Shown piece after piece: positions 17,445 through 26,145 of a stretch of DNA of 64,000 bases. Origin of the DNA: UBA1926 sp002337215 (GTDB lineage: Bacteria; Planctomycetota; Phycisphaerae; Phycisphaerales; UBA1924); contig CAXBAF010000009.1 in assembly GCA_963973795.1 (NCBI GenBank), forward strand, positions 1-64,000. Direction: 5' to 3'. A model generated the notes under the pieces. That model saw nothing but the letters and a program-made list of their open reading frames with translations, was not told the DNA's origin and made no database searches. The translations under genes were made by a program, and so were the position numbers. The first letter of the stretch is position 1; each line of letters opens with the position of its first letter.

Positions 17445-19076
17445 ATGACCACCGCCACCGCCTCGAACAGCAGCACCGACCAATTCACCCACCTCCCCGC
17501 CGACTCCAATCAGGCTCTCGGCATCGCCCAGTATGCCATCGACTTCCTGGGCGGCCCCGATGCGAACAGCGACAACGCCGGGAACCCCTCCGAGGCTGTT
17601 CTCACCCATACCAACCGCTTCATGACCGACGCCGCCATCTGCGGCATCTCCGCTCTCGCGCTGGGCACCAACGCCCCGACCGTCCTCCGCGAGGAAGCAC
17701 TCGATCATCCGGTCCAGACGGGCCGATCGGGCGCGACCGTGTTCGGATCAGAACTCCCCGTCCGCCCCGAGAAGGCCATCCTCGCCAACTGCGCCGCGGT
17801 GCGCGAGTGGGACTCCAACGGCACCAACTTTGGGTATGACCCCGAACGCGGCAACACCGCCGGCGAGTTTGGCCACAACGACTTCTACTCCGTCGCCACC
17901 GCGGCCGCACAGATCACCGGCGCCGACGGGCTCAAGACCCTCAAAGCCATGGTCTGCCACGACGAGATCCGCGGCCGACTCGCCGAGGTCTTCAGCCTCA
18001 AGACCTACAAGATCGACCACGTCGTCCACGGTGCCATCGCGAGCGCCGCGGTCTACGGCGCGATGATGGGCGCGACCACCGAGCAGATCGAGTCCGCGAT
18101 CGGCATGACCGTCGCCCACTTCATCCCCTTCCGAGCCATCCGCGCCGGCAAGCAGCTCAGCGATTCCAAGGGCTCCAGCGCCGCGATCAGTACCGAGATG
18201 GCGGTCAAAAGCGTCCAACGCTCGATGAAGGGTTTCCTGGGCCCCCGCGATATCTTCCGCAACCCCGAAGCGATCTTTCGGATCTTCGAAGGGCCGGGCC
18301 AGATGTTCAAGGCCGTGAACGCGACAGACGCCAACACCAACCAGGCCGACGCATCGCCCTTCGATCTCCACCTCGCCCGATCCGGCGACGACTTCGCCGT
18401 CATGGGCATGCACTTCAAGCTGGGCCTCTACGAGCACCAGTCCGCGGGCGCGATCCAGGCGATGACCGACCTCCTCGCCGCCAGCCCCGAGCTGCTCGAC
18501 AACAACGGCGAGAAGATCAAGACCATCACCATCACCGCCTACGAGCCCGCCTTCGGCATCATCGGCGACCCCGCCAAGCGCAAGCCCACCACCCGCCAGT
18601 CCGCCGACCATTCGATGGTCTACATCATCGCCACCCTCATCCGCAAGGCGATCGAGAACAAGGCCAACGGCCTCGACACCAAGTGGGAAGAGCTCATCCT
18701 CCTTCCGGCCGACTTCTCCGCGGACGCGATCAACAACGAACTGACCCGCTCGATCATGGACAAGATCCAGTTCGCGCACGGAGGCGATGAATACGACAGC
18801 AAGTACCCCGACGGCATCCCGACCAGCGTCGTCATCGAAAACGCCTCGGGCGACACCGCCGATTCGGGTCTCGTCATGTACCCCGCGGGCCACGCCCGCA
18901 ACACCACCCACGACCTCGACGCGCTGCTCGCCAACAAGTGGAAAAAACTCGGTGCCCTCGCCTCGGACCCCCCCGAGCCGATCATCGCCAAGTTCGAGAA
19001 CCTCGCGAGCAAGTCCGCGGACGAGGTTGCTTCGATGCACGCCTTCGAGATCGACTTCAAGGGATCGTTCGAGTGA
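17445..19076 (+). CDS. prpD: MmgE/PrpD family dehydratase, probable 2-methylcitrate dehydratase
   Basis: PrpD dehydrates 2-methylcitrate to 2-methylaconitate in the methylcitrate cycle that consumes propionyl-CoA. The 543-residue product has MmgE/PrpD sequence throughout: NCAAVREWDSNGT, GEFGHNDFYSVATAAAQ, AIGMTVAHFIPFRAIRAGK, KGSSAAISTEMAVKSVQ and a long C-terminal region with DHSMVYIIATLI. It is slightly longer than E. coli PrpD (483). The ATG at 17445 has GGAGCGAG upstream. It overlaps the LOG-family gene by GTGA. The methylisocitrate-lyase-like prpB is 2.7 kb downstream on the same strand, which supports the specific role; prpC is not in the window. Confidence 0.88.
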   Translation: MTTATASNSSTDQFTHLPADSNQALGIAQYAIDFLGGPDANSDNAGNPSEAVLTHTNRFMTDAAICGISALALGTNAPTVLREEALDHPVQTGRSGATVFGSELPVRPEKAILANCAAVREWDSNGTNFGYDPERGNTAGEFGHNDFYSVATAAAQITGADGLKTLKAMVCHDEIRGRLAEVFSLKTYKIDHVVHGAIASAAVYGAMMGATTEQIESAIGMTVAHFIPFRAIRAGKQLSDSKGSSAAISTEMAVKSVQRSMKGFLGPRDIFRNPEAIFRIFEGPGQMFKAVNATDANTNQADASPFDLHLARSGDDFAVMGMHFKLGLYEHQSAGAIQAMTDLLAASPELLDNNGEKIKTITITAYEPAFGIIGDPAKRKPTTRQSADHSMVYIIATLIRKAIENKANGLDTKWEELILLPADFSADAINNELTRSIMDKIQFAHGGDEYDSKYPDGIPTSVVIENASGDTADSGLVMYPAGHARNTTHDLDALLANKWKKLGALASDPPEPIIAKFENLASKSADEVASMHAFEIDFKGSFE

Positions 19077-19642
19077 AAACATCGCCAATCCACACCGTCG
19101 CCGTCTACTGCTCCGCCCGCGACGGCCTCGCCCAACCCTTTATTGACGCCGCCCACAAACTCGGCCGGTCACTCGCCGAACAGAAAACCGCCATCGTCTA
19201 CGGCGGGGGTGGCAAGGGTCTCATGGGCGAGATCGCGCGAGCCGCCCTCGCGGCGGAAGGCCACGTCATCGGTGTCATCCCGCGTTCCATGATCGAGCGA
19301 GAGGCCGCCCACAACGGCGTCACCGAGCAGATCATCATCGACACCATGCACCAGCGCAAGCAGATCATGGCAGACCGCTGCGACGCCTACATCGCGATGC
19401 CCGGAGGCGTCGGTACGCTCGATGAAATCTTCGAGGCGATCACATGGCACCAGCTCGAGCTGCACGCCAAGCCGATGATCTTCCTCGATATCGAGGGCTA
19501 CTACACGCCCCTCAAGCAGTTCCTCGAGCACTCCGCCGAACTCGGGTTCATCCCCGAATCCACCATGGCCGCCATCCGCTTCGAGACCACCATCGAGGGT
19601 GTGCTCGACGCCCTGACCGACACGCTGACCATCACACAGTGA
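19073..19642 (+). CDS. LOG family protein (TIGR00730, cytokinin riboside 5'-monophosphate phosphoribohydrolase-like)
   Basis: Enzymes of this Rossmann-fold family cleave AMP-like cytokinin nucleotides or act as nucleotide 5'-monophosphate nucleosidases. The 189-residue product has VAVYCSARDG at the N-terminus, VYGGGGKGLMGEIARAAL, VIGVIPRSMIERE, RKQIMADRCDAYIAMPGG and the diagnostic PGGVGTLDEIFEAITWHQL. The start is GTG at 19073, sharing GTGA with the end of prpD. The physiological substrate here is unknown. Confidence 0.92.
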   Translation: MKTSPIHTVAVYCSARDGLAQPFIDAAHKLGRSLAEQKTAIVYGGGGKGLMGEIARAALAAEGHVIGVIPRSMIEREAAHNGVTEQIIIDTMHQRKQIMADRCDAYIAMPGGVGTLDEIFEAITWHQLELHAKPMIFLDIEGYYTPLKQFLEHSAELGFIPESTMAAIRFETTIEGVLDALTDTLTITQ

Positions 19643-19665
19643 ATGTCGCCCGATCTCGACCCGTG

Positions 19666-20262
19666 TCAGCCGCCTGCCGCCGAGGGCTTCCCATCGCGCT
19701 GCGCCTCGTACCGCGACAGCAACGCCGTGCCCCGCTCACCGACAGGCTTGTCGTGATACGCCGCGAGCCACGCCGATGCCTCGTCCGCCGACCAGCCCTC
19801 CGCACGCATCTTGTCCATCACCCAGATGTACGACGCCCGCCCGCCGCTCGCGCAGTGCAGCAACACAGGCCCGTCATGCTCGGCCATCACCTGGGCGTAC
19901 GCCTCGACCTCGGGCCGATCGAGCTCTGATCCCTTGATCGGGATGTGCACAAGCCCGAGCCCGTGAGCCACGACAGAACGCTGGTAGTAGGGCAGAAACG
20001 CCATTTCCTCGTCCGTCCGCAGGTTCACAACGAGCCCGCGCCCGCCAGACTCGGCCGCGAACCGATCGAGCGCCGCTTCGCTCGGCTGCCCGCCCATCCA
20101 GATCTGCTCATCATCCGCGGCACGCTTGAACTCGTCCCAGCTCCGGAGTTTCGGGGGCGTCGGTTCCTCAGCACGCTGCAACGATGAGGCACACCCTGCG
20201 ATCACAGGCAGAACGAGCCCAACGCAGAGCAACGATCGAAAAGCAATTCGGTATCGTGTCAT
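19666..20262 (-). CDS. lipoprotein with protein-tyrosine/dual-specificity phosphatase-like domain
   Basis: From the ATG at 20262 the 198-residue product begins with a lipoprotein signal (LLCVGLVLPVIAGC, lipidated Cys24). It then carries a compact phosphatase fold: WMGGQPSEAALDRFA, VVNLRTDEEM, and the P-loop HCASGGRASY with Cys137 and Arg142 spaced as in Cx5R. A conserved Asp general acid is not obvious, but the family (DSP/BLH-like) varies there. An extracytoplasmic lipid anchor is unusual for this fold. It could act on phosphorylated lipids, sugars or proteins in the periplasm; this is inference. Confidence 0.8.
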   Translation of the reverse strand: MTRYRIAFRSLLCVGLVLPVIAGCASSLQRAEEPTPPKLRSWDEFKRAADDEQIWMGGQPSEAALDRFAAESGGRGLVVNLRTDEEMAFLPYYQRSVVAHGLGLVHIPIKGSELDRPEVEAYAQVMAEHDGPVLLHCASGGRASYIWVMDKMRAEGWSADEASAWLAAYHDKPVGERGTALLSRYEAQRDGKPSAAGG

Positions 20263-20388
20263 GGTGAGGAGCGTACCGGAGCGTCGTTCCAAAGGTTGCA
20301 GCGTGGTAGGATCCCCGCACATCCAGACAGCCAGGTAAACAGTCAGGGAACAGGCGGCACCCCGCCCCCGCGCCCCAGGGAGAACACG

Positions 20389-20655
20389 ATGGTCGCAGGT
20401 CTCAATTACTTCCCCGTTATCCTGCAGCGCGGCGACGCCGACGACGCCAGCAGCATCCGCTGCAACTGGGACCAGCGCCTGCTCCCCAAGTTCGACGAGC
20501 AGATCGAGATGTTCTGGAGCCACAACCAGCCAAAGGGCTGGGACAACGGCAACTACAGGGTCGTCGCGGTCCGATCGAGCATCCTCGACGCCGAGCCCGG
20601 GACGCCGCGCAGCCAGCCTTCCCACATCACCGTCGAGCTCGAGTTCGTCCCCTGA
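20389..20655 (+). CDS. hypothetical protein, 88 residues
   Basis: Not recognised. The small soluble protein begins MVAGLNYFPVILQRGDADDA, contains a Trp-rich centre (NWDQRLLPKF, EMFWSHNQPKGWDNG) and ends in ITVELEFVP, suggesting a small alpha/beta fold. The ATG at 20389 is preceded by AGGGAGA at a good distance, which is the main reason to accept it. It stands alone between the phosphatase-like lipoprotein (divergent) and a terminator hairpin. Confidence 0.6.
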   Translation: MVAGLNYFPVILQRGDADDASSIRCNWDQRLLPKFDEQIEMFWSHNQPKGWDNGNYRVVAVRSSILDAEPGTPRSQPSHITVELEFVP

Positions 20656-20689
20656 CGAAACGCGCAGCGATCGACCAAGCCGGCGAATG

Positions 20690-20726
20690 AAAAAAGCGGG
20701 CCGCGGGTCTCCCGACCGCGGCCCGC
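20690..20726 (-). terminator. rho-independent terminator after the PEP-CTERM-like gene
   Basis: An 11-bp stem, GCGGGCCGCGG (20696-20706) with CCGCGGCCCGC (20716-20726), has a 9-base loop. On the minus strand it is followed by TTTTTT (20690-20695), so it terminates the gene at 20841-21599. It may also stop plus-strand transcription of the 88-residue gene weakly, as no T-run follows on that side. Confidence 0.85.
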
Positions 20727-20840
20727 CACACACAGAGCTCTTCCCGGGTTCTGAAGGCTGGTCCGAAGACCACGTAGCTCAATAAAGACCCTCTGTGGAG
20801 AAATCCCAATACTCGATCCGCACCCGACGACGATCAGCCG

Positions 20841-21599
20841 TTACCGGCGCCGTCGTCCCGTTCCGATTCCGAGCCCGGCCGCAGCGATCGCCGCGACACC
20901 CGGCGCCGGGACCTGCGCCGTGAAGTTCGCTCCGTCGAGCCAGCCCTGCCGGCCCGACCAGTACGACAGCGCGCCGTCCTCGCCGTACTCGGTTGTCAGG
21001 TTCGACACCGGATGGAGCCAGACGCCGAGCCCGGTGTCGAATCCGATCCCGAACCACTCCTCGATACCCATCGACCCCGGGTACCCGGGCGTGTGACTGT
21101 TGATCCACGACGCGTCGAGCACGAGCCGCATCCGACGCGTGTGCTCCGAATCTGTCACCGACGCGTGCAGCACCGAGGGCGTCTGCCCCTCGATCGGCAC
21201 GACACCGAAGATCACATCCGCCGCCTGCGTCCCGCTCAGAGGCGAGCCGTCCCGGTAAGACGTCTGGGTGTTCAGCCCGTTGTACGCATAAGACGTGACC
21301 CGCACGTTGTCGACATCCGTTGCATCGAAATACACGAGCGCCAACTCGCCCGCGTGGCCCCTGGGGTTTGGCCCGTTGTTGAGCGCGAGCGTGAAGCCGT
21401 CCGAGATCTGGTCGTCAAAGGCGATGTCCCACGTCAGCCGCTGCGATCCGCTGTTGTAGCTCGCATCGATTGATTTGAACGTACCCCCAGCGTTGTTGTA
21501 ACCGCCGCCGGGATCGCCCGGCTGCCAGCTCCACGTGTACACATCGGCCGAGGCGATCGCGCAGGCCGCGCCGAGCGCGGCGATCCCGTACCACTTCAT
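20841..21599 (-). CDS. secreted protein with PEP-CTERM-like C-terminal sorting tail
   Basis: From the ATG at 21599 (GGGAGAG about 8 bases upstream) the 252-residue product has a signal peptide (WYGIAALGAACAIASA), a beta-rich body without a known catalytic motif, and a C-terminus VPAPGVAAIAAAGLGIGTGRRRR: a PAPG motif, a hydrophobic stretch and an Arg cluster. That is the layout of PEP-CTERM-type sorting signals, which an exosortase would process; no exosortase gene is in the window. The function of the body is unknown. Confidence 0.75.
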   Translation of the reverse strand: MKWYGIAALGAACAIASADVYTWSWQPGDPGGGYNNAGGTFKSIDASYNSGSQRLTWDIAFDDQISDGFTLALNNGPNPRGHAGELALVYFDATDVDNVRVTSYAYNGLNTQTSYRDGSPLSGTQAADVIFGVVPIEGQTPSVLHASVTDSEHTRRMRLVLDASWINSHTPGYPGSMGIEEWFGIGFDTGLGVWLHPVSNLTTEYGEDGALSYWSGRQGWLDGANFTAQVPAPGVAAIAAAGLGIGTGRRRR

Positions 21600-21798
21600 G
21601 TGAGCTCTCCCAGTTCTCCGGCCCGTGCCCACCGCTCGCGTCGCGGCGCCGAACAGGCCTATGTCGTTTCCAGCAGACGAGATACGCTCCACTCACGCGC
21701 AATGCCATCGCGTCGTGAAATTGCACGGCTCATCCGCCCGCACGACCCGCGTCACACGCAACACCAAGGGCCCGCACCCTCCGCGCGTACCATGTCGC

Positions 21799-22710
21799 AT
21801 GCCCGAGAACACCAGCAACCGAATTACGCATCCGGGCCGACGGCTCCGAGATTTGATGGACGCCGATGCCGTCGCTGCCCCCGGCGCGTTCAACGCACTC
21901 GTCGCCAAAGCCATCGCCCAGACCGGGTTCGACGCCTGCTACGTCTCAGGCGGCGCAACCTCCGTCGCCGCGGGCGTCCCCGATGTCGGGCTGCTCACCC
22001 TCGACCACTTCGCCCGCACCGTCCGGGAAGTCGTCACCGGGTCGGGCCTCCCCGTCATCGCCGACGCCGACACCGGCTTCGGCGAAGAAGAGATGGTCCG
22101 CCGGACCGTCATCGAATACAACCACGCGGGCGCCGCGGGCTGCCACCTCGAAGACCAGGTCTTCCCCAAGCGATGCGGCCATCTCGACGGAAAATCTCTC
22201 ATCCCGCTCGAACAGGCCGTCAGCAAGATCGCCTGGGCAGCCCGCGCCGCCGAAGACTGTTCCGGAGGCGACTTCATCGTCTGCGCCCGCACCGACGCGA
22301 AGGGCGTCGAGGGCTTCGACGCCGCCGTCGACCGGGCCACCGCCTACGTCGAGGCCGGCGCCTCCATGATTTTCCCCGAGGGGCTCGCGAGCGATCAGGA
22401 GTTCGCCGACTTTGCAACCCGGCTCCGAAGCCGAACCACAGGCCGACGGGTGTACCTGCTCGCCAACATGACCGAGTTCGGCAAAACGCCCATCATCCCG
22501 CTGAGCCGGTTCGCCGAGCTCGGCTACAACCTCGTCATCTACCCGGTCACCACCCTCCGCATCGCGATGGGGGCGGTCAGCCGGGCACTCGCCGAACTGA
22601 AGCAGACCGGCACCGTCGAGCCGCTGCTCGACCAGATGCAGACAAGGGCCGAGCTCTACGACCTCGTCGGCTACACCCCAGGCACGCCCTGGGAACTCCC
22701 GGCCCGCTGA
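21799..22710 (+). CDS. prpB: isocitrate lyase/PEP mutase family, probable methylisocitrate lyase
   Basis: PrpB cleaves 2-methylisocitrate to pyruvate and succinate. The 303-residue length matches E. coli PrpB (296). Visible motifs: APGAFNALVAKAI, YVSGGATSVAAGVPDVG, the metal-binding DADTGFGEE, the catalytic loop VFPKRCGHLDGK, IVCARTDAKGVEG, MIFPEGL and ANMTEFGKTP. The latter two loops fit PrpB better than other PEP-mutase relatives. The ATG at 21799 lacks a strong ribosome-binding site. prpD lies upstream on the same strand but separated by several unrelated genes. Confidence 0.9.
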   Translation: MPENTSNRITHPGRRLRDLMDADAVAAPGAFNALVAKAIAQTGFDACYVSGGATSVAAGVPDVGLLTLDHFARTVREVVTGSGLPVIADADTGFGEEEMVRRTVIEYNHAGAAGCHLEDQVFPKRCGHLDGKSLIPLEQAVSKIAWAARAAEDCSGGDFIVCARTDAKGVEGFDAAVDRATAYVEAGASMIFPEGLASDQEFADFATRLRSRTTGRRVYLLANMTEFGKTPIIPLSRFAELGYNLVIYPVTTLRIAMGAVSRALAELKQTGTVEPLLDQMQTRAELYDLVGYTPGTPWELPAR

Positions 22711-22890
22711 CAAATTCCTGCGCAGATTCCGGACACGCCCGAAATCCGGCCCGCTCGATCCCCAAAGGTGTTTCAATGGGGCACCGAGACGCCGCGCGAC
22801 GGATCCGCCGATCCCTCGTGCCGTCAACCCCTCGAACCGAGTCGGGATCGCTCGGGAGACCGAGCCGCACGGATATCGAAGGAGAACACC

Positions 22891-23316
22891 ATGAAACCCA
22901 CGAACAGACCGACACGCGCCCTCTTCGTCCTCGCGGGTCTCGCCACCACGCTCGCTCTGCCGGGCTGCTTGATCATCGCCGATTCATCCGGGTCCTCGTC
23001 CTACCGCGGGTACGGCTCGACAACAAAGCTCCAACTCGATTCGATCGTCGCCGCCAACACCCAGAACCGGATCGGGGAGCCCGCCGACGTGGTCCTCGCC
23101 CGCTTCCCCGCCGAGCACATCTCGCTCGTCCACTCATCCGCCACGCCGAGCGGCGCCGATCTCGCCGTCTACCGGGTCTACGCCCGCGAGAAGAACCGGG
23201 GCACACGATTCGAGCGTTACCTCGTCTTCGAGAACGACACGCTCGTTCTGCTGACCGACGACGAGGACAACGTCGAGGCCCGCTTCGGCCACGAGTTCGA
23301 TCTCGATCTCGACTGA
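22891..23316 (+). CDS. small lipoprotein of unknown function
   Basis: The 141-residue product has a lipoprotein signal peptide (LFVLAGLATTLALPGC) and then a Ser/Gly/Tyr-rich linker. The soluble part contains VDIVAAN-like LQLDSIVAANTQNRIGEP, VLARFPAEHISL and YLVFENDTLVLLTDDED, which looks like a small outer-membrane-assembly (SmpA/BamE-like) fold but is not clearly one. The ATG at 22891 has a consensus AAGGAG upstream. Expected in the periplasm, tethered to a membrane. The function is unknown. Confidence 0.75.
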   Translation: MKPTNRPTRALFVLAGLATTLALPGCLIIADSSGSSSYRGYGSTTKLQLDSIVAANTQNRIGEPADVVLARFPAEHISLVHSSATPSGADLAVYRVYAREKNRGTRFERYLVFENDTLVLLTDDEDNVEARFGHEFDLDLD

Positions 23317-23354
23317 CTCTCGGATATATCCACACGCCGCGCCAACGATCGCCC

Positions 23355-23879
23355 GTGGACATCAGCATCAGGCCCTCGGCCCCCGAAGACATCCCCGCGA
23401 TCACCGCCATCACGAACCACGCGATTGAGCACTCGACCGCCCATTTCGCCACCGCGCCCGATCGCGTCGAAGACATCGCCGCCCAGTTCGACCGCGACCG
23501 AGCGATCTACCCCTGGTTCACCGCGGTCTCGGACGCGGGTGATGTCTTGGGATTCAGCCGCGCCGCGCAGTGGAAGACCAGGGCCGCCTACGACTGGACC
23601 TGTGAATCCGCGGTCTATCTCGCAGTCGCCGCCCGGGGCAAGGGCCTTGGTTTTCGCCTCTATACCGCGCTCTTCGACGCCCTCGACCAACGCGGGTTCC
23701 GCTGCGTTCTCGCGGGTGTCACCGTCCCCAACCCGCCCAGCGAGAAGCTGCACGAACAGATGGGCATGTCCGTCGTCGGCGAAATCCCAGCCGTCGGCTT
23801 CAAGTCCGGCCAGTGGCTCGCCGTCCGCTACTACGCCAAGCATCTCGGCGACGGCTCGCCACCAACCCCGATCCGCTGA
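23355..23879 (+). CDS. GNAT acetyltransferase, phosphinothricin-acetyltransferase-like
   Basis: The 174-residue product starts VDISIRPSAPEDIPAITAIT (GTG at 23355) and keeps the Pat/MddA pattern: YNHAIE-like NHAIEHSTAHFAT, YPWFTAVSDAGDVLGFS, YDWTCESAVYLAVAARGKG with the acetyl-CoA-binding RGKGLG loop, and CVLAGVTVPNPPSEKLHEQMGMS. Relatives acetylate methionine sulfone/sulfoximine or phosphinothricin. The reading frame continues far upstream in phase, but that part is antisense or in a wrong frame to prpB and is not coding. Confidence 0.85.
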   Translation: MDISIRPSAPEDIPAITAITNHAIEHSTAHFATAPDRVEDIAAQFDRDRAIYPWFTAVSDAGDVLGFSRAAQWKTRAAYDWTCESAVYLAVAARGKGLGFRLYTALFDALDQRGFRCVLAGVTVPNPPSEKLHEQMGMSVVGEIPAVGFKSGQWLAVRYYAKHLGDGSPPTPIR

Positions 23880-23952
23880 CACCCAAGCATCCCTTTCCAC
23901 CGACCCGCCACACGACCCGGGGAAGTAGAATCAATCGCACAGGGGGACCACC

Positions 23953-24519
23953 ATGTCGAAAGCCGCAGTCCTGCGTAAAGGCGAGATCGATCGCGCCGTC
24001 AAGAAGTACTGGCTCCTCGCGACGCCCATCATCTTCGCCTGCACGATCGTCCTGATCCCGCTCATCCCTGTCTATCTCATCATCGCTGGGTTCTTCGTCG
24101 ACCGCTACCTCGACAACATCGAGTGCACGCTCACCGAGCGCAACCTGATCATCAAGAAGGGCATTCTCAACAAGGTCGAATCGACCGTGCCGCTCGAGAA
24201 AATCACCGATCTCCAGATGTTCCAAGGCCCGATCATGCGGCACTTCGGCATCAAGGGCTTCCGCGTTGAAACCGCCGGCCAATCCGCCGGACCGGGCGGG
24301 CACCTCATCAACATGGTCGGCATCGCCGACACCGACGCGTTCCGCGACGCCGTCCTCGAGCAGCGCGATCATCTCCAGGACGCCAAACCAGGTCGATCGC
24401 CCGGGCACACATCTGATCCAGCGGACGCGCCGGATGAACTCACCGAGATCGCCCGCGAGATCCGCGACGCACTGACACGGATCGAAGCGAAGCTCGCAAG
24501 TGACGATCCAGCCGCCTGA
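23953..24519 (+). CDS. membrane protein with bacterial PH domain (DUF304, YdbS-like)
   Basis: Two adjacent helices (WLLATPIIFACTIVLIPLI and VYLIIAGFFVDRYL) precede a bPH2 domain: CTLTERNLIIKKGILNKVESTVPLEKITDLQM and FGIKGFRVETAGQS. The C-terminal 50 residues are Asp/Pro-rich, then a short amphipathic helix. The family is membrane-associated and of unknown function. The ATG at 23953 follows AGGGGGACCACC. It lies between the GNAT gene and the convergent cinA. Confidence 0.85.
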   Translation: MSKAAVLRKGEIDRAVKKYWLLATPIIFACTIVLIPLIPVYLIIAGFFVDRYLDNIECTLTERNLIIKKGILNKVESTVPLEKITDLQMFQGPIMRHFGIKGFRVETAGQSAGPGGHLINMVGIADTDAFRDAVLEQRDHLQDAKPGRSPGHTSDPADAPDELTEIAREIRDALTRIEAKLASDDPAA

Positions 24520-24522
24520 TCG

Positions 24523-25941
24523 TCAGCACGCGTTGCCCTCAACCCGCTCCTGCTCGGCCAGCAGCGTCATCGATGTACCGCTCAGCCGCAGCCGAAGCAT
24601 CCCGAGTGCCGCCCGCACGCTCCACCCGCGCACCGCCTCTCGCCCGCCCCGGAACAGGAACCGCCGCGCCTCCGAAACGACGGTCCCGCTGCGCCGCGAC
24701 GCGAGTCCGATCCAGACCGTGCCCACCGGCTTCTCATCGCTCCCCCCGCCGGGCCCCGCTATCCCCGTGACCGACAACGCGTGCTCGCACCGCACACCTG
24801 CCCGCTCCAGCCGAGCCAGCGCCCCATCCGCCATCGCACAAGCGCACGCCGGACTCACGGCCCCGTGCCGCTCGAGCACATCCGCTGGCACCCCAACCAT
24901 CGCCGTCTTCATCTCGTTCGAGTAAGTCTCCCACCCACCGACGAAGGCATCCGACGACCCGGCGATCCCCGTGATCGCCCCGCCGAGCAGGCCGCCGGTG
25001 CAACTCTCGACAACCGCGACACGCTCTCCCCGTTCGCGCAGCATGCCCACGACCGAACGTGGGAGCGCGTCCCGGATCTCTCCCGAGTCCCCGCCTCCTT
25101 CCGCCGCAGGCGAAAGATCCCGCCGGTCGAACACAATCCCGCCGACCCCGGCACCGTCGAAGCGTCCGCGAATCTCTCCCTCCGCCTCATCGAGCATCGC
25201 CCGAGCCCGGGCCGCGTCCCCCGACGTCGCCCGAATCCGGCATGTCACCACCCCCAGGCTCGCCGTCGTCCCGATCACGGCGAGGCCCCGACTCTCTCGA
25301 TCCCGGTCCATCAGGTCGCCGAGCATCTCCGCGACCCTCGACTCGCCCAACCCGAACGTCAGCAGCAGGCGGGCACGCGTCGAGCCCGAGGCCAACCCCC
25401 GTGCACGAGGCTCCACAAAGCGCTCGAACATCGGTTTCATCTCGTGCGGAGGCCCCGGGAGCGCAAAGATCTCCGCCGACCGCGTCTCGTCGCGGGCGTG
25501 CAACCCCGGCGCCGTTCCGTTCAGGTTCTCAAGGCACACACCGCTCGCGGGCCGCATCGCCTGAACCCGGTTCCGCTCAGGCATCCCCCCGCGGGTCGAG
25601 AACCATGACGAAAGCGCCGCAGCCGCGTCATCGTCTTCGATGAGCTCGTCACCCAACAACGCCGCGACCGCCTCCCGCGTCATGTCGTCGGCGGTCGGGC
25701 CGAGCCCCCCGGTGCACACGACGAGGTCCGCAGCGTCGCACAGACGACGCAACGCACCGATCATCCGGCCCAAATCGTCCTCAACGGTTGCATGCTCGAC
25801 CACGCGCACCCCGACGGCGAACAGCCGATCGGCAAGCCATGCCGAGTTGGTATCTAGCGTCTGCCCGAGTGTCAGCTCGTCACCGATCGAGAGCAACGCC
25901 GCTGTGCCACGGGGCAGGCCGAGCGAGTCATCGTCGCCCAT
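24523..25941 (-). CDS. cinA: CinA-like protein (nicotinamide-nucleotide amidohydrolase / ADP-ribose pyrophosphatase)
   Basis: CinA proteins recycle NMN to nicotinate mononucleotide and hydrolyse ADP-ribose. The 472-residue product has the N-terminal MoCF/COG1058 domain (LSIGDELTLGQTLDTNSAWLA, VCTGGLGPTADDMTREA, FALPGPPHEMKPMF) and the C-terminal deamidase domain with VAVVESCTGGLLGGAIT and LSVTGIAGPGGGSDEKPVGTVWIGL. A Gly/Asp-rich spacer lies between. The ATG at 25941 is 3 bases after the thiS stop codon, with GGGGGT as ribosome-binding site, so the two are translated together. Confidence 0.93.
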   Translation of the reverse strand: MGDDDSLGLPRGTAALLSIGDELTLGQTLDTNSAWLADRLFAVGVRVVEHATVEDDLGRMIGALRRLCDAADLVVCTGGLGPTADDMTREAVAALLGDELIEDDDAAAALSSWFSTRGGMPERNRVQAMRPASGVCLENLNGTAPGLHARDETRSAEIFALPGPPHEMKPMFERFVEPRARGLASGSTRARLLLTFGLGESRVAEMLGDLMDRDRESRGLAVIGTTASLGVVTCRIRATSGDAARARAMLDEAEGEIRGRFDGAGVGGIVFDRRDLSPAAEGGGDSGEIRDALPRSVVGMLRERGERVAVVESCTGGLLGGAITGIAGSSDAFVGGWETYSNEMKTAMVGVPADVLERHGAVSPACACAMADGALARLERAGVRCEHALSVTGIAGPGGGSDEKPVGTVWIGLASRRSGTVVSEARRFLFRGGREAVRGWSVRAALGMLRLRLSGTSMTLLAEQERVEGNAC

Positions 25942-25944
25942 GCG

Positions 25945-26145
25945 TCAACCCCCGCCGACCAGCGTGACGATCTCAACGCGATCACCCGCCGACAGCGTCC
26001 GTTCCGGCCGCTCGGCCTTGGGGACAACCACCTTGTTGACCTCGGCGGCGCAGATCGCCGCCGCCAGCCCGAGATCGCCGATGAGTGCCTCCACGGTGCA
26101 CCCGTCGGGAACCTCGCGTCGCTCGCTGTTCACAATGATTTCCAT
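25945..26145 (-). CDS. thiS: sulfur carrier protein ThiS
   Basis: The 66-residue ubiquitin-like protein ends in VGGG, with the Gly-Gly needed for thiocarboxylate formation. It starts MEIIVNSERREVPDGCTVEAL and has AAEVNKVVVPKAERPERTL and LSAGDRVEIVTLVGGG, all typical of ThiS in thiamine-thiazole synthesis. The neighbouring thiG, thiF or thiO expected in thiamine operons are absent; cinA follows instead. MoaD is an alternative but the VNKVVVPKAE/DRVEIVTLVGGG pattern favours ThiS. Confidence 0.9.
   Translation of the reverse strand: MEIIVNSERREVPDGCTVEALIGDLGLAAAICAAEVNKVVVPKAERPERTLSAGDRVEIVTLVGGG

Noticed and set aside
21600..23354. long N-terminal extension in phase with the GNAT gene
   Set aside because: It overlaps prpB and the small lipoprotein gene in another frame and has no domain; the GTG at 23355 begins the family homology.
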